Shown: in pieces, positions 8,758-18,745 of the stretch
Layout of the letters: the number at the start of each line of letters is the position of its first letter
Numbering within the stretch: the stretch's first letter is position 1
Assembly: GCA_018698675.1 (NCBI GenBank)
Contig: JABIPA010000004.1
Location: forward strand, 36,962 to 100,961
Source: a bacterium
GTDB taxonomy: Bacteria; Margulisbacteria; Marinamargulisbacteria; JABIPA01
Length of the DNA: 64,000 nucleotides
Direction: 5' to 3'
Notes under the pieces: model-generated
The model's input: the letters and a program-made list of their open reading frames with translations, nothing else
Database searches by the model: none
Told to the model about the DNA's origin: nothing
Position numbers and translations under genes: made by a program

Positions 8758-9386
8758 TTTCGCGCCTCCTGCTTTTCAAATGGGTCAACAACCCCTGCCG
8801 ACATCAATATTTTTATACTATCCTCGACAGACAACTGGAGAGGTTTTACCGAAGCCTTGTCTACAAAAACAAAAAAGCCAGAGGTTGGATTGGGTGTCGA
8901 TGGAAGAAAAATAGATATTTTATCTTGTCCCATATCAACACCATCAACATCGACAAGACCATTGACATTCTCTCTCGTGACAAATCCAATTGACCACAAG
9001 CCCTTCCGAGGGTATTCAACCAATACGGCGCGCATAAAATTTTTATTCCCGTTACTGAAGGACCCAATTATGTGCTTAATAGAGCGATAGATTTTATTTA
9101 CAAACGGTATCTTAAATATAATTTCGTCAATAATATTAATTATAAAGGAACCTACATAGTATCTAGTCATTAGCCCAATGAAAAAGACAATAATAATAGA
9201 TAAAATTACGCCATAACTTTTTGACAAATTAGCGCCAAAAAGTTTGACAGCCGGAATTGATATTAGATCGATACAAAACGATACAAACCAAAAAGTAACA
9301 ATTATTGGAATCAAAACAAGCATTCCATAAACAAAATCTTTTTTTAAAGACTTCAAAACCCCGATATTTTTTTTCTCATTTTTCAT
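8754..9386 (-). CDS. DUF502-family membrane protein
   Basis: The 210-residue protein has two membrane helices (about 19-42 and 58-82), then the family-typical IPFVNKIYRSIKHI and a soluble C-terminal half with FLPSTPNPTSGFFVFV. This is the DUF502 (PF04367) pattern, whose biochemical role is not established; members often act near envelope or transport genes. An AGGAAAG site lies about 8 nt before the ATG. Its stop overlaps rmlB, suggesting it is expressed with dTDP-sugar synthesis. Function beyond an inner-membrane location is unknown. Confidence 0.8.
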   Translation of the reverse strand: MKNEKKNIGVLKSLKKDFVYGMLVLIPIIVTFWFVSFCIDLISIPAVKLFGANLSKSYGVILSIIIVFFIGLMTRYYVGSFIINIIDEIIFKIPFVNKIYRSIKHIIGSFSNGNKNFMRAVLVEYPRKGLWSIGFVTRENVNGLVDVDGVDMGQDKISIFLPSTPNPTSGFFVFVDKASVKPLQLSVEDSIKILMSAGVVDPFEKQEARK

Positions 9387-9435
9387 ATTATCTTTCCTGA
9401 AATTAAAATTAGTATTAAATAGTTATACTAAAATA

Positions 9436-9441
9436 ATTATA
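9436..9441 (-). promoter_or_regulatory. Possible -10 for the DUF502-rmlB-rmlA operon
   Basis: On the minus strand TATAAT lies about 50 nt before the DUF502 ATG, with a weak TTGCTT 18 nt upstream of it. It faces away from the guaB promoter. Confidence 0.35.
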
Positions 9442-9523
9442 GACTTACCTACGACAAGTAAGCAAACTACCAAAATAGTATCTAAACATACCTGTAATTA
9501 ATATCAAATTTCTTTTTTTGTAA

Positions 9524-9552
9524 TTGACACTTAATAGGGCCTTTGATAGAAT
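9524..9552 (+). promoter_or_regulatory. Strong sigma-70-type promoter of guaB-guaA
   Basis: TTGACA (9524-9529), a 17-nt spacer and TAGAAT (9547-9552) give a near-consensus promoter. Transcription would start near 9559, leaving a leader of about 30 nt with an AGGAG site before the ATG at 9590. It rules out any start codon at 9524. Confidence 0.8.
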
Positions 9553-9589
9553 TTTGCAAATTATTTTCTCCCCAGTAGGAGCTGAACCA

Positions 9590-10747
9590 ATGGCAACAAT
9601 AACAAAAACATTTACAAGAGCATACGGACTAGATGAGATAGCGCTAGTTCCATCAAATAGAACATTAGATATGGAGCTTGTCGATATATCTACGACAATC
9701 GGTGGTGTCAAATTAGACATACCAATTATCGCATCTGCAATGGATTCGGTAGTAGATACTAAAACTGCAACAGAGCTAGGAAATCATGGATCTGTCGGAG
9801 TTCTAAATCTAGAAGGTGTTCAAACCAGATACGAAAATCCAGAAAATGTTTTAAAACAAATTTCATCTGTAAGCAAAGCGGACTATGTTGAACTTATGCA
9901 AAAAATTTACAAAGAAAACGATGTAAAAGATGAATTGGTTTTAAAACGTATTAAAGACATTAAAGCTAGTGGGGTTCCTTGTTTCGTTTCTTCAACACCT
10001 CAAAATGCAGTCCGATTTGGTAAATTAGCAGAAGAGGCAAAAGCCGATGTATTTATTGTACAATCTACTGTTGTATCCACACACTTTATTACTAAAGATA
10101 AATCAAAAAATTTAGATCTATCTGTTTTCTGTAAGTCAATGTCAATTCCAGTATTAGTAGGAAACTCTACAACAACTGAAGTAACCCTTGATTTAATGAG
10201 AATGGGAGTACAAGGAATTTTTATTGGAATCGGACCTGGCGCGGCTTGTACAACTAGAGGCGTGCTAGCTATTGGAGTTCCAATGGCAACTGCAATATTA
10301 AACGGAGTAGCTGCTAGAAATGCATATTTCGAAGAATCTGGACGATATGTTCCAATTATTGCTGATGGCGGAATTGTTAATTCTGGGGATATTTGTAAAG
10401 CATTGGCTTGTGGTGCTGACGCTGTAATGATTGGATCTCCAATTGCAAAAGCGTCTGAAGCTCCTGGTAATGGGTTTCATTGGGGAATGGCAACACCAAA
10501 TGCAGTTCTTCCTCGAGGAGCTCGAATTAATGTTGGTACTAACGGAACACTTAAAGAAATACTTCACGGACCATCAAATACAGATGACGGTTCTCAAAAC
10601 TTTTCAGGTGCAATTCAAACTGCGTTTGCAACTCTTGGAGCTGCAAACATTAAAGAAATGCATGATGCAGAAGTTGTTATAGCACCTTCTCTTTTAACTG
10701 AAGGAAAAGTTTATCAAAAAGCACAAAGCTTAGGTATGTATAAATAG
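9590..10747 (+). CDS. guaB: IMP dehydrogenase, GuaB3 type without CBS domains
   Basis: The 385-residue barrel protein oxidises IMP to XMP, the committed step to GMP. It starts MATITKTFTRAYGLDEIALVP and carries the active-site loop GPGAACTTRGVLAIGVP with the nucleophilic C220 and the phosphate-binding IIADGGIVNSGDI segment. The CBS pair that regulates most GuaB enzymes is absent, as in the GuaB3 group of Actinobacteria and Cyanobacteria. The start at 9590 has AGGAG 8 nt upstream; a longer reading to 9524 would begin inside the promoter. guaA follows without a gap, which supports the IMP-to-GMP role; GMP reductase is a less likely alternative. Confidence 0.88.
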   Translation: MATITKTFTRAYGLDEIALVPSNRTLDMELVDISTTIGGVKLDIPIIASAMDSVVDTKTATELGNHGSVGVLNLEGVQTRYENPENVLKQISSVSKADYVELMQKIYKENDVKDELVLKRIKDIKASGVPCFVSSTPQNAVRFGKLAEEAKADVFIVQSTVVSTHFITKDKSKNLDLSVFCKSMSIPVLVGNSTTTEVTLDLMRMGVQGIFIGIGPGAACTTRGVLAIGVPMATAILNGVAARNAYFEESGRYVPIIADGGIVNSGDICKALACGADAVMIGSPIAKASEAPGNGFHWGMATPNAVLPRGARINVGTNGTLKEILHGPSNTDDGSQNFSGAIQTAFATLGAANIKEMHDAEVVIAPSLLTEGKVYQKAQSLGMYK

Positions 10748-12277
10748 ATGATAGCAATCCTGGATTTTGGTTCTCAATACACTGAATTAATTGCGCGTAG
10801 AATTAGAGAAATAAATGTTTATTCAGAAGTTATTCCATATGATACGCCCGCTTCAAAAATAAAAGAGAAATATTCAGGAATTATTTTATCTGGTGGCCCA
10901 TCTTCTGTATTTGAAGAGAACGCCCCTATATGTGATCAAGATATATTCTTTTGTGGTCTTCCTGTTTTAGGAATTTGTTACGGAATGCAACTTATGGCAC
11001 ATAAACTTGGCGGTAAGGTAGCTCGTGGTACAAAACATGAATATGGAAAAGCTAATCTATTTATTACAAACAATTTCACTTTATTGGAAGGCTTATGGCT
11101 AGAAATGAATATTTGGATGAGTCATAGCGATTCAATTGTTGAGCTTCCTCAGGGATTTCAAGAATTGGGACATACTGATAACTGTAAATATGCAGCTATT
11201 GGAAACCCCGCCGCTAAACTTTACGGAATTCAATTTCATCCGGAAGTTGTTCATACCCCAAAAGGAAAAGAAGTAATTAAAAACTTTGTTCATAATGTTT
11301 GCAAGTGTGAACCTAACTGGACGGCACAATCTTTTATTGATGAAGCACTAGAAAAAATACACGAAGAAGTCGGCGATACAAAAGTTTTGTGTGCCTTATC
11401 CGGAGGGGTAGACTCTACAACTGTTGCCGCTCTTCTGAAAAAAGCCATTGGGCCACGATTAACGTGCATGTTTATTGACCAAGGGTTTATGAGAAAAGAT
11501 GAGGCATCTCGAATTGTTCGTCTTTTTGATGAATTTGATATTAACTTAATCCATATTGATGCAACTGAGCGATTTTTTAAAAAAGTTAAAGGAATTACGG
11601 ATCCCGAAGTAAAACGCAAACAGATCGGAGAAGAATTCGTTAGAGTCTTCGAAGAAGAATCTAAAAAAATTAAAGGTGACTTTAAATTTTTAGCACAAGG
11701 AACTCTTTATCCAGATATTATTGAATCGGCTGCAATTGGAGCATCTGGAACTGCTGTAACAATAAAAACGCATCACAATGTAGGTGGATTACCAGATGAT
11801 ATTGATTTTGTAATCCTTGAACCATTAAAAAAACTATTCAAAGACGAAGTAAGGAAAGTTGGCCTAGCATTAGGGGTTCCTGAAAATATTATTTTCAGAC
11901 AACCATTTCCGGGTCCTGGACTTGCAATTCGTATTCTAGGTGAGGTAACTCCTCCTAGAGTAAAAATTCTTCAAGAAGCAGATGCTATTGTTATGGAAGA
12001 AATTAAAAAAGCAGGTTTATATAGAGACATATGGCAAGCATTTGCCGTGTTATTACCAGTTAAATCAGTTGGTGTTCAAGGAGACAAAAGAACATACCAA
12101 AATACAGTAGCTATTCGTGCCGTGACGTCCGAAGACGCAATGACAGCACAATGGGCACGGTTACCATATGATTTACTAGAAATTCTCTCTAGCAGAATAA
12201 TTAATGAAGTCCCTCAAATAAACAGAGTTGTTTATGATATTTCATCTAAGCCTCCTGCTACCATTGAATGGGAATAG
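10748..12277 (+). CDS. guaA: GMP synthase (glutamine-hydrolysing)
   Basis: GuaA aminates XMP to GMP with glutamine and ATP. Residues 1-185 are a class I glutamine amidotransferase with C77 in GICYGMQ and H164/E166 in QFHPEVVHT. Residues about 205-395 form the ATP-pyrophosphatase domain with the P-loop SGGVDST (218-224). The C-terminal dimerisation domain ends in PPATIEWE, the conserved family terminus. Length 509 is normal. The ATG follows the guaB stop directly, so the two are coupled, and a terminator lies 44 bp after the stop. Confidence 0.97.
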   Translation: MIAILDFGSQYTELIARRIREINVYSEVIPYDTPASKIKEKYSGIILSGGPSSVFEENAPICDQDIFFCGLPVLGICYGMQLMAHKLGGKVARGTKHEYGKANLFITNNFTLLEGLWLEMNIWMSHSDSIVELPQGFQELGHTDNCKYAAIGNPAAKLYGIQFHPEVVHTPKGKEVIKNFVHNVCKCEPNWTAQSFIDEALEKIHEEVGDTKVLCALSGGVDSTTVAALLKKAIGPRLTCMFIDQGFMRKDEASRIVRLFDEFDINLIHIDATERFFKKVKGITDPEVKRKQIGEEFVRVFEEESKKIKGDFKFLAQGTLYPDIIESAAIGASGTAVTIKTHHNVGGLPDDIDFVILEPLKKLFKDEVRKVGLALGVPENIIFRQPFPGPGLAIRILGEVTPPRVKILQEADAIVMEEIKKAGLYRDIWQAFAVLLPVKSVGVQGDKRTYQNTVAIRAVTSEDAMTAQWARLPYDLLEILSSRIINEVPQINRVVYDISSKPPATIEWE

Positions 12278-12320
12278 TTACTTTTAACCCATTTTTCTAA
12301 ACCGTAATTAACAACGAATT

Positions 12321-12365
12321 AAAAACCCAAATAAAGTAGGTAGTCCTTATTTTATTTGGGTTTTT
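12321..12365. terminator. Bidirectional intrinsic terminator between guaA and the M32 peptidase gene
   Basis: A 15-nt arm AAAAACCCAAATAAA pairs perfectly with TTTATTTGGGTTTTT across a 15-nt loop. The run of T on both strands lets it stop guaA and the convergent peptidase transcript. Confidence 0.85.
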
Positions 12366-12468
12366 AGATTGCTTTCTTCTGAAGTACTAGTATTTGAGAA
12401 GCCAAACATTCCTCACAATACCAGAGTTATACCCAAACAACTTTTAATGAAAGATTTTTTAAGAATAC

Positions 12469-14040
12469 TTATCTAAGATATTTTTTATCTAAATAGTTTA
12501 TGAACGGATCAATTGAAATCGAAGAGTTTGTAATATTTGAAACCAATTCTGTTGCAGAATACCGTCGTCCATATTGATGAATATTTTCATTTAACCAATT
12601 CTTTATTTTTCCTAATTGGTTACGCCTAATACACTCTTCTACGTTTAATTCATTACTCATGGCTTCATAAAACTGACTCGCATAAATATTACCCAATGTA
12701 TACGTCGGAAAATAACCTATTCCTCCAGATGACCAATGAACATCTTGTAAAACACCATTTGCGTCTGAACTAGGCGTCACACCAATAAACTCCGAATACG
12801 CATTATTCCAATATTCAGGTAAATCCTTAGGGGCCAAACTTTTCTCAATTAATTTTTTCTCAATATTATATCGAATTAAAATATGGAAATTATAAGTAAC
12901 TTCGTCTGCCTCAACTCTAATTTCACCTGGATTAACCAGGTTAATATCATTATAAAAACTTTCACAATCTGTATATTTTAACTGTTCTGGAAATATATCT
13001 TTAAGAATCGGATAATACACAGACCAAAATGCTCTGCTTTTTCCCACAATATTTTCCCAAAATCTAGACTGACTTTCATGAATACCTAAAGACGTTGATT
13101 CGCAAAAAGGAGTTCCGAACCATTCTTCTAGAAGACCTTGTTCATATAGTGCATGACCGCCTTCATGAACTGAACTAGAAAGTCCTTCAAACAAGTCATT
13201 TTCCTTAAACCTCGTTGTTATTCGAACATCATTTGGATGAAAATTTATAGTGAACGGATGACTACTTTTTTCTTGATACCCTTTTTCAAAATCATACCCC
13301 ATATCTTCTAATACTCGTATCCCAAAATCCCACTGTCCCTTTTCGTCGAAAAATGGCTTTGTTTTATGAAGAGATTTAATTCCCATTTTCTTAGGAGTTG
13401 TGTTTTTAGATTGAATTTTTTGAAGTATTTCTTTCAAACCGATTTCCAATTTGCTAAATAAAGGATCTAGTTCATTTACCGTCATACTCGACTCATACTC
13501 ATCAAGAAGAAAATTATATGGGTGCCCAGTTAATTCTTTTTGAGAGTTGAAAGCAGATGAATTTTGATAAAACTCGATTTTTTGATTCGACAAATTGACT
13601 ACCTTTTCTAAATAAGGCAAAAATAATTTAAAATCATTTTTTTCTCGAGCCTCCGCCCAAATGTTCTGACTAATGCTGATTGTTTCTTGATATTCCCGCA
13701 CAAAACTTTCTGGCAAACAAGATGACTTTACCCAGTCTTTGTGAATTTCTCTTAACAAACGTGTCTCCAATTCAGATGCGTTTTTTAAAACACAGTCCCC
13801 TGTCCGTAAATCGACACATTTTTTTAAAACGTTTTCAAATTCAGGACCACTTTGAAGTCGATGAATTGTCGATGCAATAGTCCCTAACTGCTCAGTTCTG
13901 GAACCGATTGCTTCTTTTGGCATTTTTGTTTCTTGGTCCCAATGTAAAAGAGACTGAATTCCATTTAAATGGGCAATCTCTTTTAACTTACCTAAAAGAG
14001 ATTCTAAATTTGAATTAAGGGAATTTTTTAAATTTTTCAT
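12469..14040 (-). CDS. M32-family metallocarboxypeptidase (carboxypeptidase Taq type)
   Basis: This 523-residue soluble, all-helical enzyme removes residues from peptide C-termini. The zinc motif HEGGH is at 292-296 in SSVHEGGHALYEQG, and the third ligand is E322 in GIHESQSRFWEN. The family motifs HPFTINFHPNDVRITTRF and VEADEVTYNFHILIR are also present. Length and order match carboxypeptidase Taq. No signal peptide is seen, so it probably acts in cytoplasmic peptide turnover. It is monocistronic between convergent guaA and divergent ilvD. A TATACT hexamer lies 13 nt before the ATG with no Shine-Dalgarno site. Confidence 0.92.
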   Translation of the reverse strand: MKNLKNSLNSNLESLLGKLKEIAHLNGIQSLLHWDQETKMPKEAIGSRTEQLGTIASTIHRLQSGPEFENVLKKCVDLRTGDCVLKNASELETRLLREIHKDWVKSSCLPESFVREYQETISISQNIWAEAREKNDFKLFLPYLEKVVNLSNQKIEFYQNSSAFNSQKELTGHPYNFLLDEYESSMTVNELDPLFSKLEIGLKEILQKIQSKNTTPKKMGIKSLHKTKPFFDEKGQWDFGIRVLEDMGYDFEKGYQEKSSHPFTINFHPNDVRITTRFKENDLFEGLSSSVHEGGHALYEQGLLEEWFGTPFCESTSLGIHESQSRFWENIVGKSRAFWSVYYPILKDIFPEQLKYTDCESFYNDINLVNPGEIRVEADEVTYNFHILIRYNIEKKLIEKSLAPKDLPEYWNNAYSEFIGVTPSSDANGVLQDVHWSSGGIGYFPTYTLGNIYASQFYEAMSNELNVEECIRRNQLGKIKNWLNENIHQYGRRYSATELVSNITNSSISIDPFINYLDKKYLR

Positions 14041-14262
14041 ATGTTACGAGCATAGTATACACAAAGACATTTCAAAGGGGCAATTATGAGCCAATAGTTT
14101 CAAGAAAATGAAGGGCATCTTTTTCTTCTACACAATCCAAGTCTCATTTTGTTTTTCCCGTATCCTAACAAATAAACCAATTGCTAATATTAAATTTTCA
14201 AAAAGATAAGAATATTGTAAACTTAATTTACACAAAAATACTTATATAAAAGGATGCGTACC

Positions 14263-15954
14263 ATGACTACAAATAACAATTCAAATGACTCTCGAATTTT
14301 CTCGTCTCAAATAGTAGATGGTGCAGACAGAGCTCCTTCTAGGGCAATGTTACGCGCGGTAGGATTTTCCGACAATGATTTTAAAAAACCTCAAATTGGT
14401 GTTGCTTCAACATGGAGCATGGTTACCCCTTGTAACATGCATATTAATGACTTAGCAAAAGAATCAGAAATTGGGATAAATAATTCCGGTGGAAAAGCTG
14501 TCATGTTTAATACAATTACGATATCAGACGGGATTTCTATGGGAACCGAAGGAATGAAATATTCTTTAGTTTCTAGAGAGGTTATTGCTGACTCTGTCGA
14601 AACGGTTGCTGGTTGCGAAGGCTTCGACGGAATCGTTGCCATCGGTGGTTGTGACAAAAACATGCCCGGATGTTTAATAGGAATGATTCGTCTTAATCGT
14701 CCATCTGTATTTGTATATGGAGGAACGATTCTTCCTGGATGTCATGACAAAAAAGACGTTGATATTGTTTCTGTATTTGAAGCAGTGGGATCTCACGCAA
14801 AAAAAGATATTGATGATGCAGAACTCTATAGAATTGAATCATGTGCAATCCCTGGCCCTGGGTCATGTGGTGGAATGTACACCGCAAATACGATGGCATG
14901 TGCAATAGAAGCGCTTGGAATGAGCTTACCTAATAGTTCGGCTCTTGCCGCGATTTCTGATGAAAAAAAGAAAGACTGTCAGGAAGCAGGATCTGCTGTT
15001 CTAAACTTACTTGATTTAGATATTAAGCCAAGCGACATTCTATCTAAAAAGGCATTTGAAAATGCTATTACGTTAGTCACTGCGCTTGGGGGATCTACAA
15101 ACGCAGTGCTTCATCTTCTTGCAATTGCAGACGCAGCTGGAATTGACCTTTCGCTTGATGATTTTACTCGCATTGGCAAAAACACCCCCGTTCTTGCAGA
15201 CCTAAAGCCTAGTGGTCAATTTACGATGTCTAAACTTGTTGAAATCGGAGGAGTTACGCCTCTTCTTAAACGCCTACTTAAAAAAGGTCTTCTTCACGGA
15301 GATTGTTTAACAGTTACTGGTAAAACGATGAGTGAGAATTTAGAAAATGTATCTGATTACCCAGAAGGTCAAGAAGTCATAAGACCATTCTATGCGCCAA
15401 TTAAATCATTTGGTCACTTAGTTGTTTGTTATGGGAATGTTGCTCCAGAAGGATCTGTTGCTAAAATTTCTGGAAAAGAAGGAACAAAGTTTTCTGGACA
15501 AGCAAAAGTTTTTGACTCCGAAGAACTAGCTCTTAAAAAAATATTAGACGGAACAATCGTTAAAGGTGATGTAATCGTTATTAGATACGAAGGACCAAAA
15601 GGCGGTCCAGGTATGAGAGAAATGCTTCACCCTACGTCTGCTGTCATGGGAAAAGGTCTGGGAAAAGACGTTGCGCTTATTACTGATGGCCGATTTTCAG
15701 GGGGAACTCACGGATTCGTGGTCGGGCATATCACGCCAGAAGCATTTGAAGGTGGTCCCTTGGCTATTATTCAAGACGGAGACAAAATCACTATAGACGC
15801 AACAAATAGTGAAGTAAATCTAGACATTTCTGATGAAGAAATAAAAACGCGTTTAAAAGGATGGACTCAACCAGAACCCAACTATAAAAAAGGCGTATTA
15901 GCAAAATACGCGAAATTAGTATCCTCAGCGTCTTTAGGTGCGGTTACAGACTAA
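14263..15954 (+). CDS. ilvD: Dihydroxy-acid dehydratase
   Basis: IlvD dehydrates dihydroxy-acids to 2-keto acids in valine, leucine and isoleucine synthesis, using an iron-sulfur cluster. Three candidate cluster cysteines are visible: C57 in MVTPCNMH, C130 in [10 protein letters not shown] and C202 in [23 protein letters not shown]-like [11 protein letters not shown] and the C-terminal [16 protein letters not shown] motif complete the family pattern. The 563-residue length is normal. The start at 14263 is chosen because AAAGGA ends 8 nt before it; an ATG at 14254 overlaps that site. rseP follows after 6 bp. Confidence 0.95.
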   Translation: MTTNNNSNDSRIFSSQIVDGADRAPSRAMLRAVGFSDNDFKKPQIGVASTWSMVTPCNMHINDLAKESEIGINNSGGKAVMFNTITISDGISMGTEGMKYSLVSREVIADSVETVAGCEGFDGIVAIGGCDKNMPGCLIGMIRLNRPSVFVYGGTILPGCHDKKDVDIVSVFEAVGSHAKKDIDDAELYRIESCAIPGPGSCGGMYTANTMACAIEALGMSLPNSSALAAISDEKKKDCQEAGSAVLNLLDLDIKPSDILSKKAFENAITLVTALGGSTNAVLHLLAIADAAGIDLSLDDFTRIGKNTPVLADLKPSGQFTMSKLVEIGGVTPLLKRLLKKGLLHGDCLTVTGKTMSENLENVSDYPEGQEVIRPFYAPIKSFGHLVVCYGNVAPEGSVAKISGKEGTKFSGQAKVFDSEELALKKILDGTIVKGDVIVIRYEGPKGGPGMREMLHPTSAVMGKGLGKDVALITDGRFSGGTHGFVVGHITPEAFEGGPLAIIQDGDKITIDATNSEVNLDISDEEIKTRLKGWTQPEPNYKKGVLAKYAKLVSSASLGAVTD

Positions 15955-15960
15955 TTTAAC

Positions 15961-17019
15961 ATGGCTTTTTTAATAACATTCTTAGCCCTAAACTTTGTTG
16001 TCTTTTTCCATGAGCTTGGTCATTTTTTGGCCGCAAAAAGAGCAGGAATTGGGGTTACAGAGTTTAGTTTGGGAATGGGTCCTTTATTAGCATCGTTCAA
16101 CTATAACGATACGCAATTTTCATTTCGTCTCTTGCCTCTTGGTGGATTCGTTAAGCTTGCCGGATTAGACGATGCTAATTGTCCCGACGAAAAAAATTAC
16201 TTTAAAAAAACAATTTCTCAACGGGCATTTACGCTTGCTGCTGGTTCGATAATGAATGCAATACTAGGTTTTTTAATTCTGTTTTCCTTAGCATTTGTTC
16301 TTGGAATCCCAGCTATTAAACCTCAGATTAATAAAGTTATGCCCGATAGTCCCGCATCTATCGCGGGTATTGTTTCTGGCGATATCGTGACTCATATCGA
16401 TGGAAATAAAATCAAAAATGTTAAAAATGACTTTATCCAATATATAGGATCCCATTCGGATACACCTATTTTGATATCTTTAAAAAGACAAGGTGCAGAT
16501 GTGGAACTTTCCGTTACTCCAAAAGAGTCGGATGGAAGAGGCCTTATAGGAATAGAGCTAGACTACCATCGAAAAAAGTATCGTCCGTTTCTTTCGATTA
16601 AAGAAGCTACAAAAGATAGTCTCTTCTATGCCTCACTCGTTTTCAAAAGCATTGATATGCTTATAAGCGGCAAAGTTGATATTACTGAAATGTCGGGACC
16701 TGTAGGTATAGTTCAGGTTGCATCGAACCAGCTTAATCAGGGTATCATTCAGTTTTTATCTATAATAGCTATGATCAGCATTAGCCTGGGAGTCATCAAT
16801 CTGTTTCCATTTCCTATTTTAGATGGCGGACATCTTTTGTTTTTGGCCATTGAAAAAATTAGAAAGAAACCTATAAATAAACGTGTGGAAAATTGGGTAA
16901 ATAATGCGGGAGTTGCACTTTTAGCTCTACTAACGATCACCATTCTTTTGAACGATATTAAGCAATGGTCTCCAAGAACTAAAATGTTAGATACGATGAA
17001 CTCCCAACTAGAAAAATAA
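15961..17019 (+). CDS. rseP: Site-2 intramembrane zinc protease with PDZ domain
   Basis: The 352-residue M50 protease cleaves membrane-embedded substrates such as anti-sigma factors and signal-peptide remnants. HELGH (17-21) in the first helix and D288 in PFPILDGGHLL form the zinc site. One PDZ domain lies at about 118-195, and four membrane helices are visible. It begins 6 bp after ilvD and abuts ftsE directly, so it is in an ilvD-rseP-ftsE-ftsX transcription unit. Its specific substrate here is unknown. Confidence 0.92.
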   Translation: MAFLITFLALNFVVFFHELGHFLAAKRAGIGVTEFSLGMGPLLASFNYNDTQFSFRLLPLGGFVKLAGLDDANCPDEKNYFKKTISQRAFTLAAGSIMNAILGFLILFSLAFVLGIPAIKPQINKVMPDSPASIAGIVSGDIVTHIDGNKIKNVKNDFIQYIGSHSDTPILISLKRQGADVELSVTPKESDGRGLIGIELDYHRKKYRPFLSIKEATKDSLFYASLVFKSIDMLISGKVDITEMSGPVGIVQVASNQLNQGIIQFLSIIAMISISLGVINLFPFPILDGGHLLFLAIEKIRKKPINKRVENWVNNAGVALLALLTITILLNDIKQWSPRTKMLDTMNSQLEK

Positions 17020-17697
17020 ATGATAAAAATTAAAAACCTTGAAAAGGTTCATAAAAATGGGTTTAAAGCCTTAAAAAAAGTTAACCTTCACGTTGGAAAA
17101 AACGAGTTTATTTATCTTGTAGGTCCTTCAGGTGCAGGTAAAACGACTCTTTTAAATATGATATTTAAATTCGACACACCTACCTCCGGAGAAATATTTA
17201 TCGATAACTGTCCTCTATCTTCGATTCATGACAGACAAATCCCGCACCTTCGTAGAAATATAGGGGTCGTATTTCAAGACTTTAAATTGCTTCCAAAACG
17301 AACCGTTTATGAAAACATTGCCTTCGCGTTGAAGGTCATGCACTATAGCAGGGCAAACATAAGGCGAAAAGTTAGCCAAGTATTAGACCTTGTTGGATTG
17401 ACACAAAAAGAATCATATTTCCCCAACCAGCTATCTGGTGGAGAAAAACAAAGAATATGTATTGCGCGTGCCATTGTTAACGATCCTCCCATATTACTCG
17501 CTGATGAGCCTACAGGAAGTCTTGATCCAGACACTTCTTGGGAAATCATGCATTTACTCAGCAAAATTAATGCTCGAAATACTACAGTTATCGTCGCTAC
17601 TCATAATAAGGGACTCGTCGACGATTTAAGAAAACGAGTCGTTACTCTCGAATCCGGTAAAATTATTAGAGACCAACAAATAGGGTTTTATCAATAA
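17020..17697 (+). CDS. ftsE: Cell-division ABC transporter ATPase FtsE
   Basis: This 225-residue ATPase pairs with FtsX to control septal peptidoglycan hydrolases. Walker A GPSGAGKT is at 35-42, the signature LSGGEKQR near 138, Walker B ILLADEPTGSLDP, and the switch histidine in VATHNKG. FRRNIGVVFQDFKLLP-like RRNIGVVFQDFKLLPKRTV is the FtsE-typical Q-loop. It starts directly after rseP and ftsX follows by 1 bp. Two M23-peptidase genes elsewhere in the window (31935 and 41128) are the kind of enzyme this complex activates; that link is inference. Confidence 0.94.
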   Translation: MIKIKNLEKVHKNGFKALKKVNLHVGKNEFIYLVGPSGAGKTTLLNMIFKFDTPTSGEIFIDNCPLSSIHDRQIPHLRRNIGVVFQDFKLLPKRTVYENIAFALKVMHYSRANIRRKVSQVLDLVGLTQKESYFPNQLSGGEKQRICIARAIVNDPPILLADEPTGSLDPDTSWEIMHLLSKINARNTTVIVATHNKGLVDDLRKRVVTLESGKIIRDQQIGFYQ

Positions 17698-17698
17698 A

Positions 17699-18583
17699 AT
17701 GATATTCAGCAATATAAAGTTTTTCATATATGAAGCAATTATTGGACTTAACAGATCTAGACTAATGTTTTTAACGTCCATCGCAACTATTGCCGTTTCC
17801 TTAACTGTATTTGGTTTTTTTATTCTAGTTTCTCTCAACCTCCACAGTATAAGTAACTATATGTCGTCAAAATTTGAAATTCTAGTAACCGTACAAGAAA
17901 ACTTGCCTCAACAAGATATCAAACGACTTCGTGCGAAACTTTCTCGAATGCCTCTCGTTCACTCGGCAACGTTTGTCGATAAAGATAAAGCCTGGGCCGA
18001 ATTCAAAAAAAAGTATACACATTTAGAACTAGCCAATCTAATCGACGTTAACCCACTACCTCATTCTATTACACTGCAGGTTGTCGAACTTAACGAAGTA
18101 AAAGGATTGGTTGCTTCACTTAAAAAAGAAACGCCTACGATCGACGATATTATTTACTCGGGAGACCTATCTGAAAAACTTATCGTATTCGCCAAATACT
18201 CGCAAATCATAGGACTTTGTCTTGTTGGATTTCTGTTATTAGCGACTCTTCTAATTATCATTAACACTATTCGCTTAACTGTTTTAGCTCGCATCGAAGA
18301 AGTAACCATCATGCAGCTCGTCGGCGCGACGAACGGGCTCATTAGAGGGCCATTCCTTTTTGAAGGAATGATTATAGGTTTGATTGGGGCGTTAACGGCA
18401 AACCTAATTTTGTATTTCGGGTATCAATATATTACCCAAGTATTCTTTGAGTTTGCGCCATACTTCCCGATAGTATCCGATAAGGCTATCGTATTTACTG
18501 TCTTATTAATTGTCGGCGCTAGTGGCCCGCTTATAGGACTATTAGGATCTAACATTTCGATTTCTCGATCACTAAAATTATAA
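17699..18583 (+). CDS. ftsX: Cell-division membrane protein FtsX
   Basis: The 294-residue permease-like protein has a helix at about 20-45, an extracytoplasmic domain to about residue 160 and three C-terminal helices (165-192, 213-240, 258-285). EEVTIMQLVGATNGLIRGPFLFEG is the conserved FtsX/MacB core motif. Length, topology and position directly after ftsE make this secure. It transmits ATP hydrolysis by FtsE to periplasmic murein hydrolase activators such as EnvC. It is the last gene of the unit; a 162-bp gap follows without a clear terminator. Confidence 0.94.
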   Translation: MIFSNIKFFIYEAIIGLNRSRLMFLTSIATIAVSLTVFGFFILVSLNLHSISNYMSSKFEILVTVQENLPQQDIKRLRAKLSRMPLVHSATFVDKDKAWAEFKKKYTHLELANLIDVNPLPHSITLQVVELNEVKGLVASLKKETPTIDDIIYSGDLSEKLIVFAKYSQIIGLCLVGFLLLATLLIIINTIRLTVLARIEEVTIMQLVGATNGLIRGPFLFEGMIIGLIGALTANLILYFGYQYITQVFFEFAPYFPIVSDKAIVFTVLLIVGASGPLIGLLGSNISISRSLKL

Positions 18584-18745
18584 AACCTTCAACTACTAGG
18601 GAAATTCTACTAAACTACCATGTAAGAATTCTTTCGAAATACTAAATTTTGTTTCTATTAGGGTCTCTCCATTAATAATAATTTTTATCAATTCGTGAAA
18701 TTCTAAATTTTATACACTTAAGACACAGACTTATAGGAGTTAATA

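Noticed and set aside
9524..9589. Longer N-terminus for guaB
   Set aside because: The proposed start lies in the -35 hexamer of a strong promoter; the ATG at 9590 has AGGAG and fits the family.
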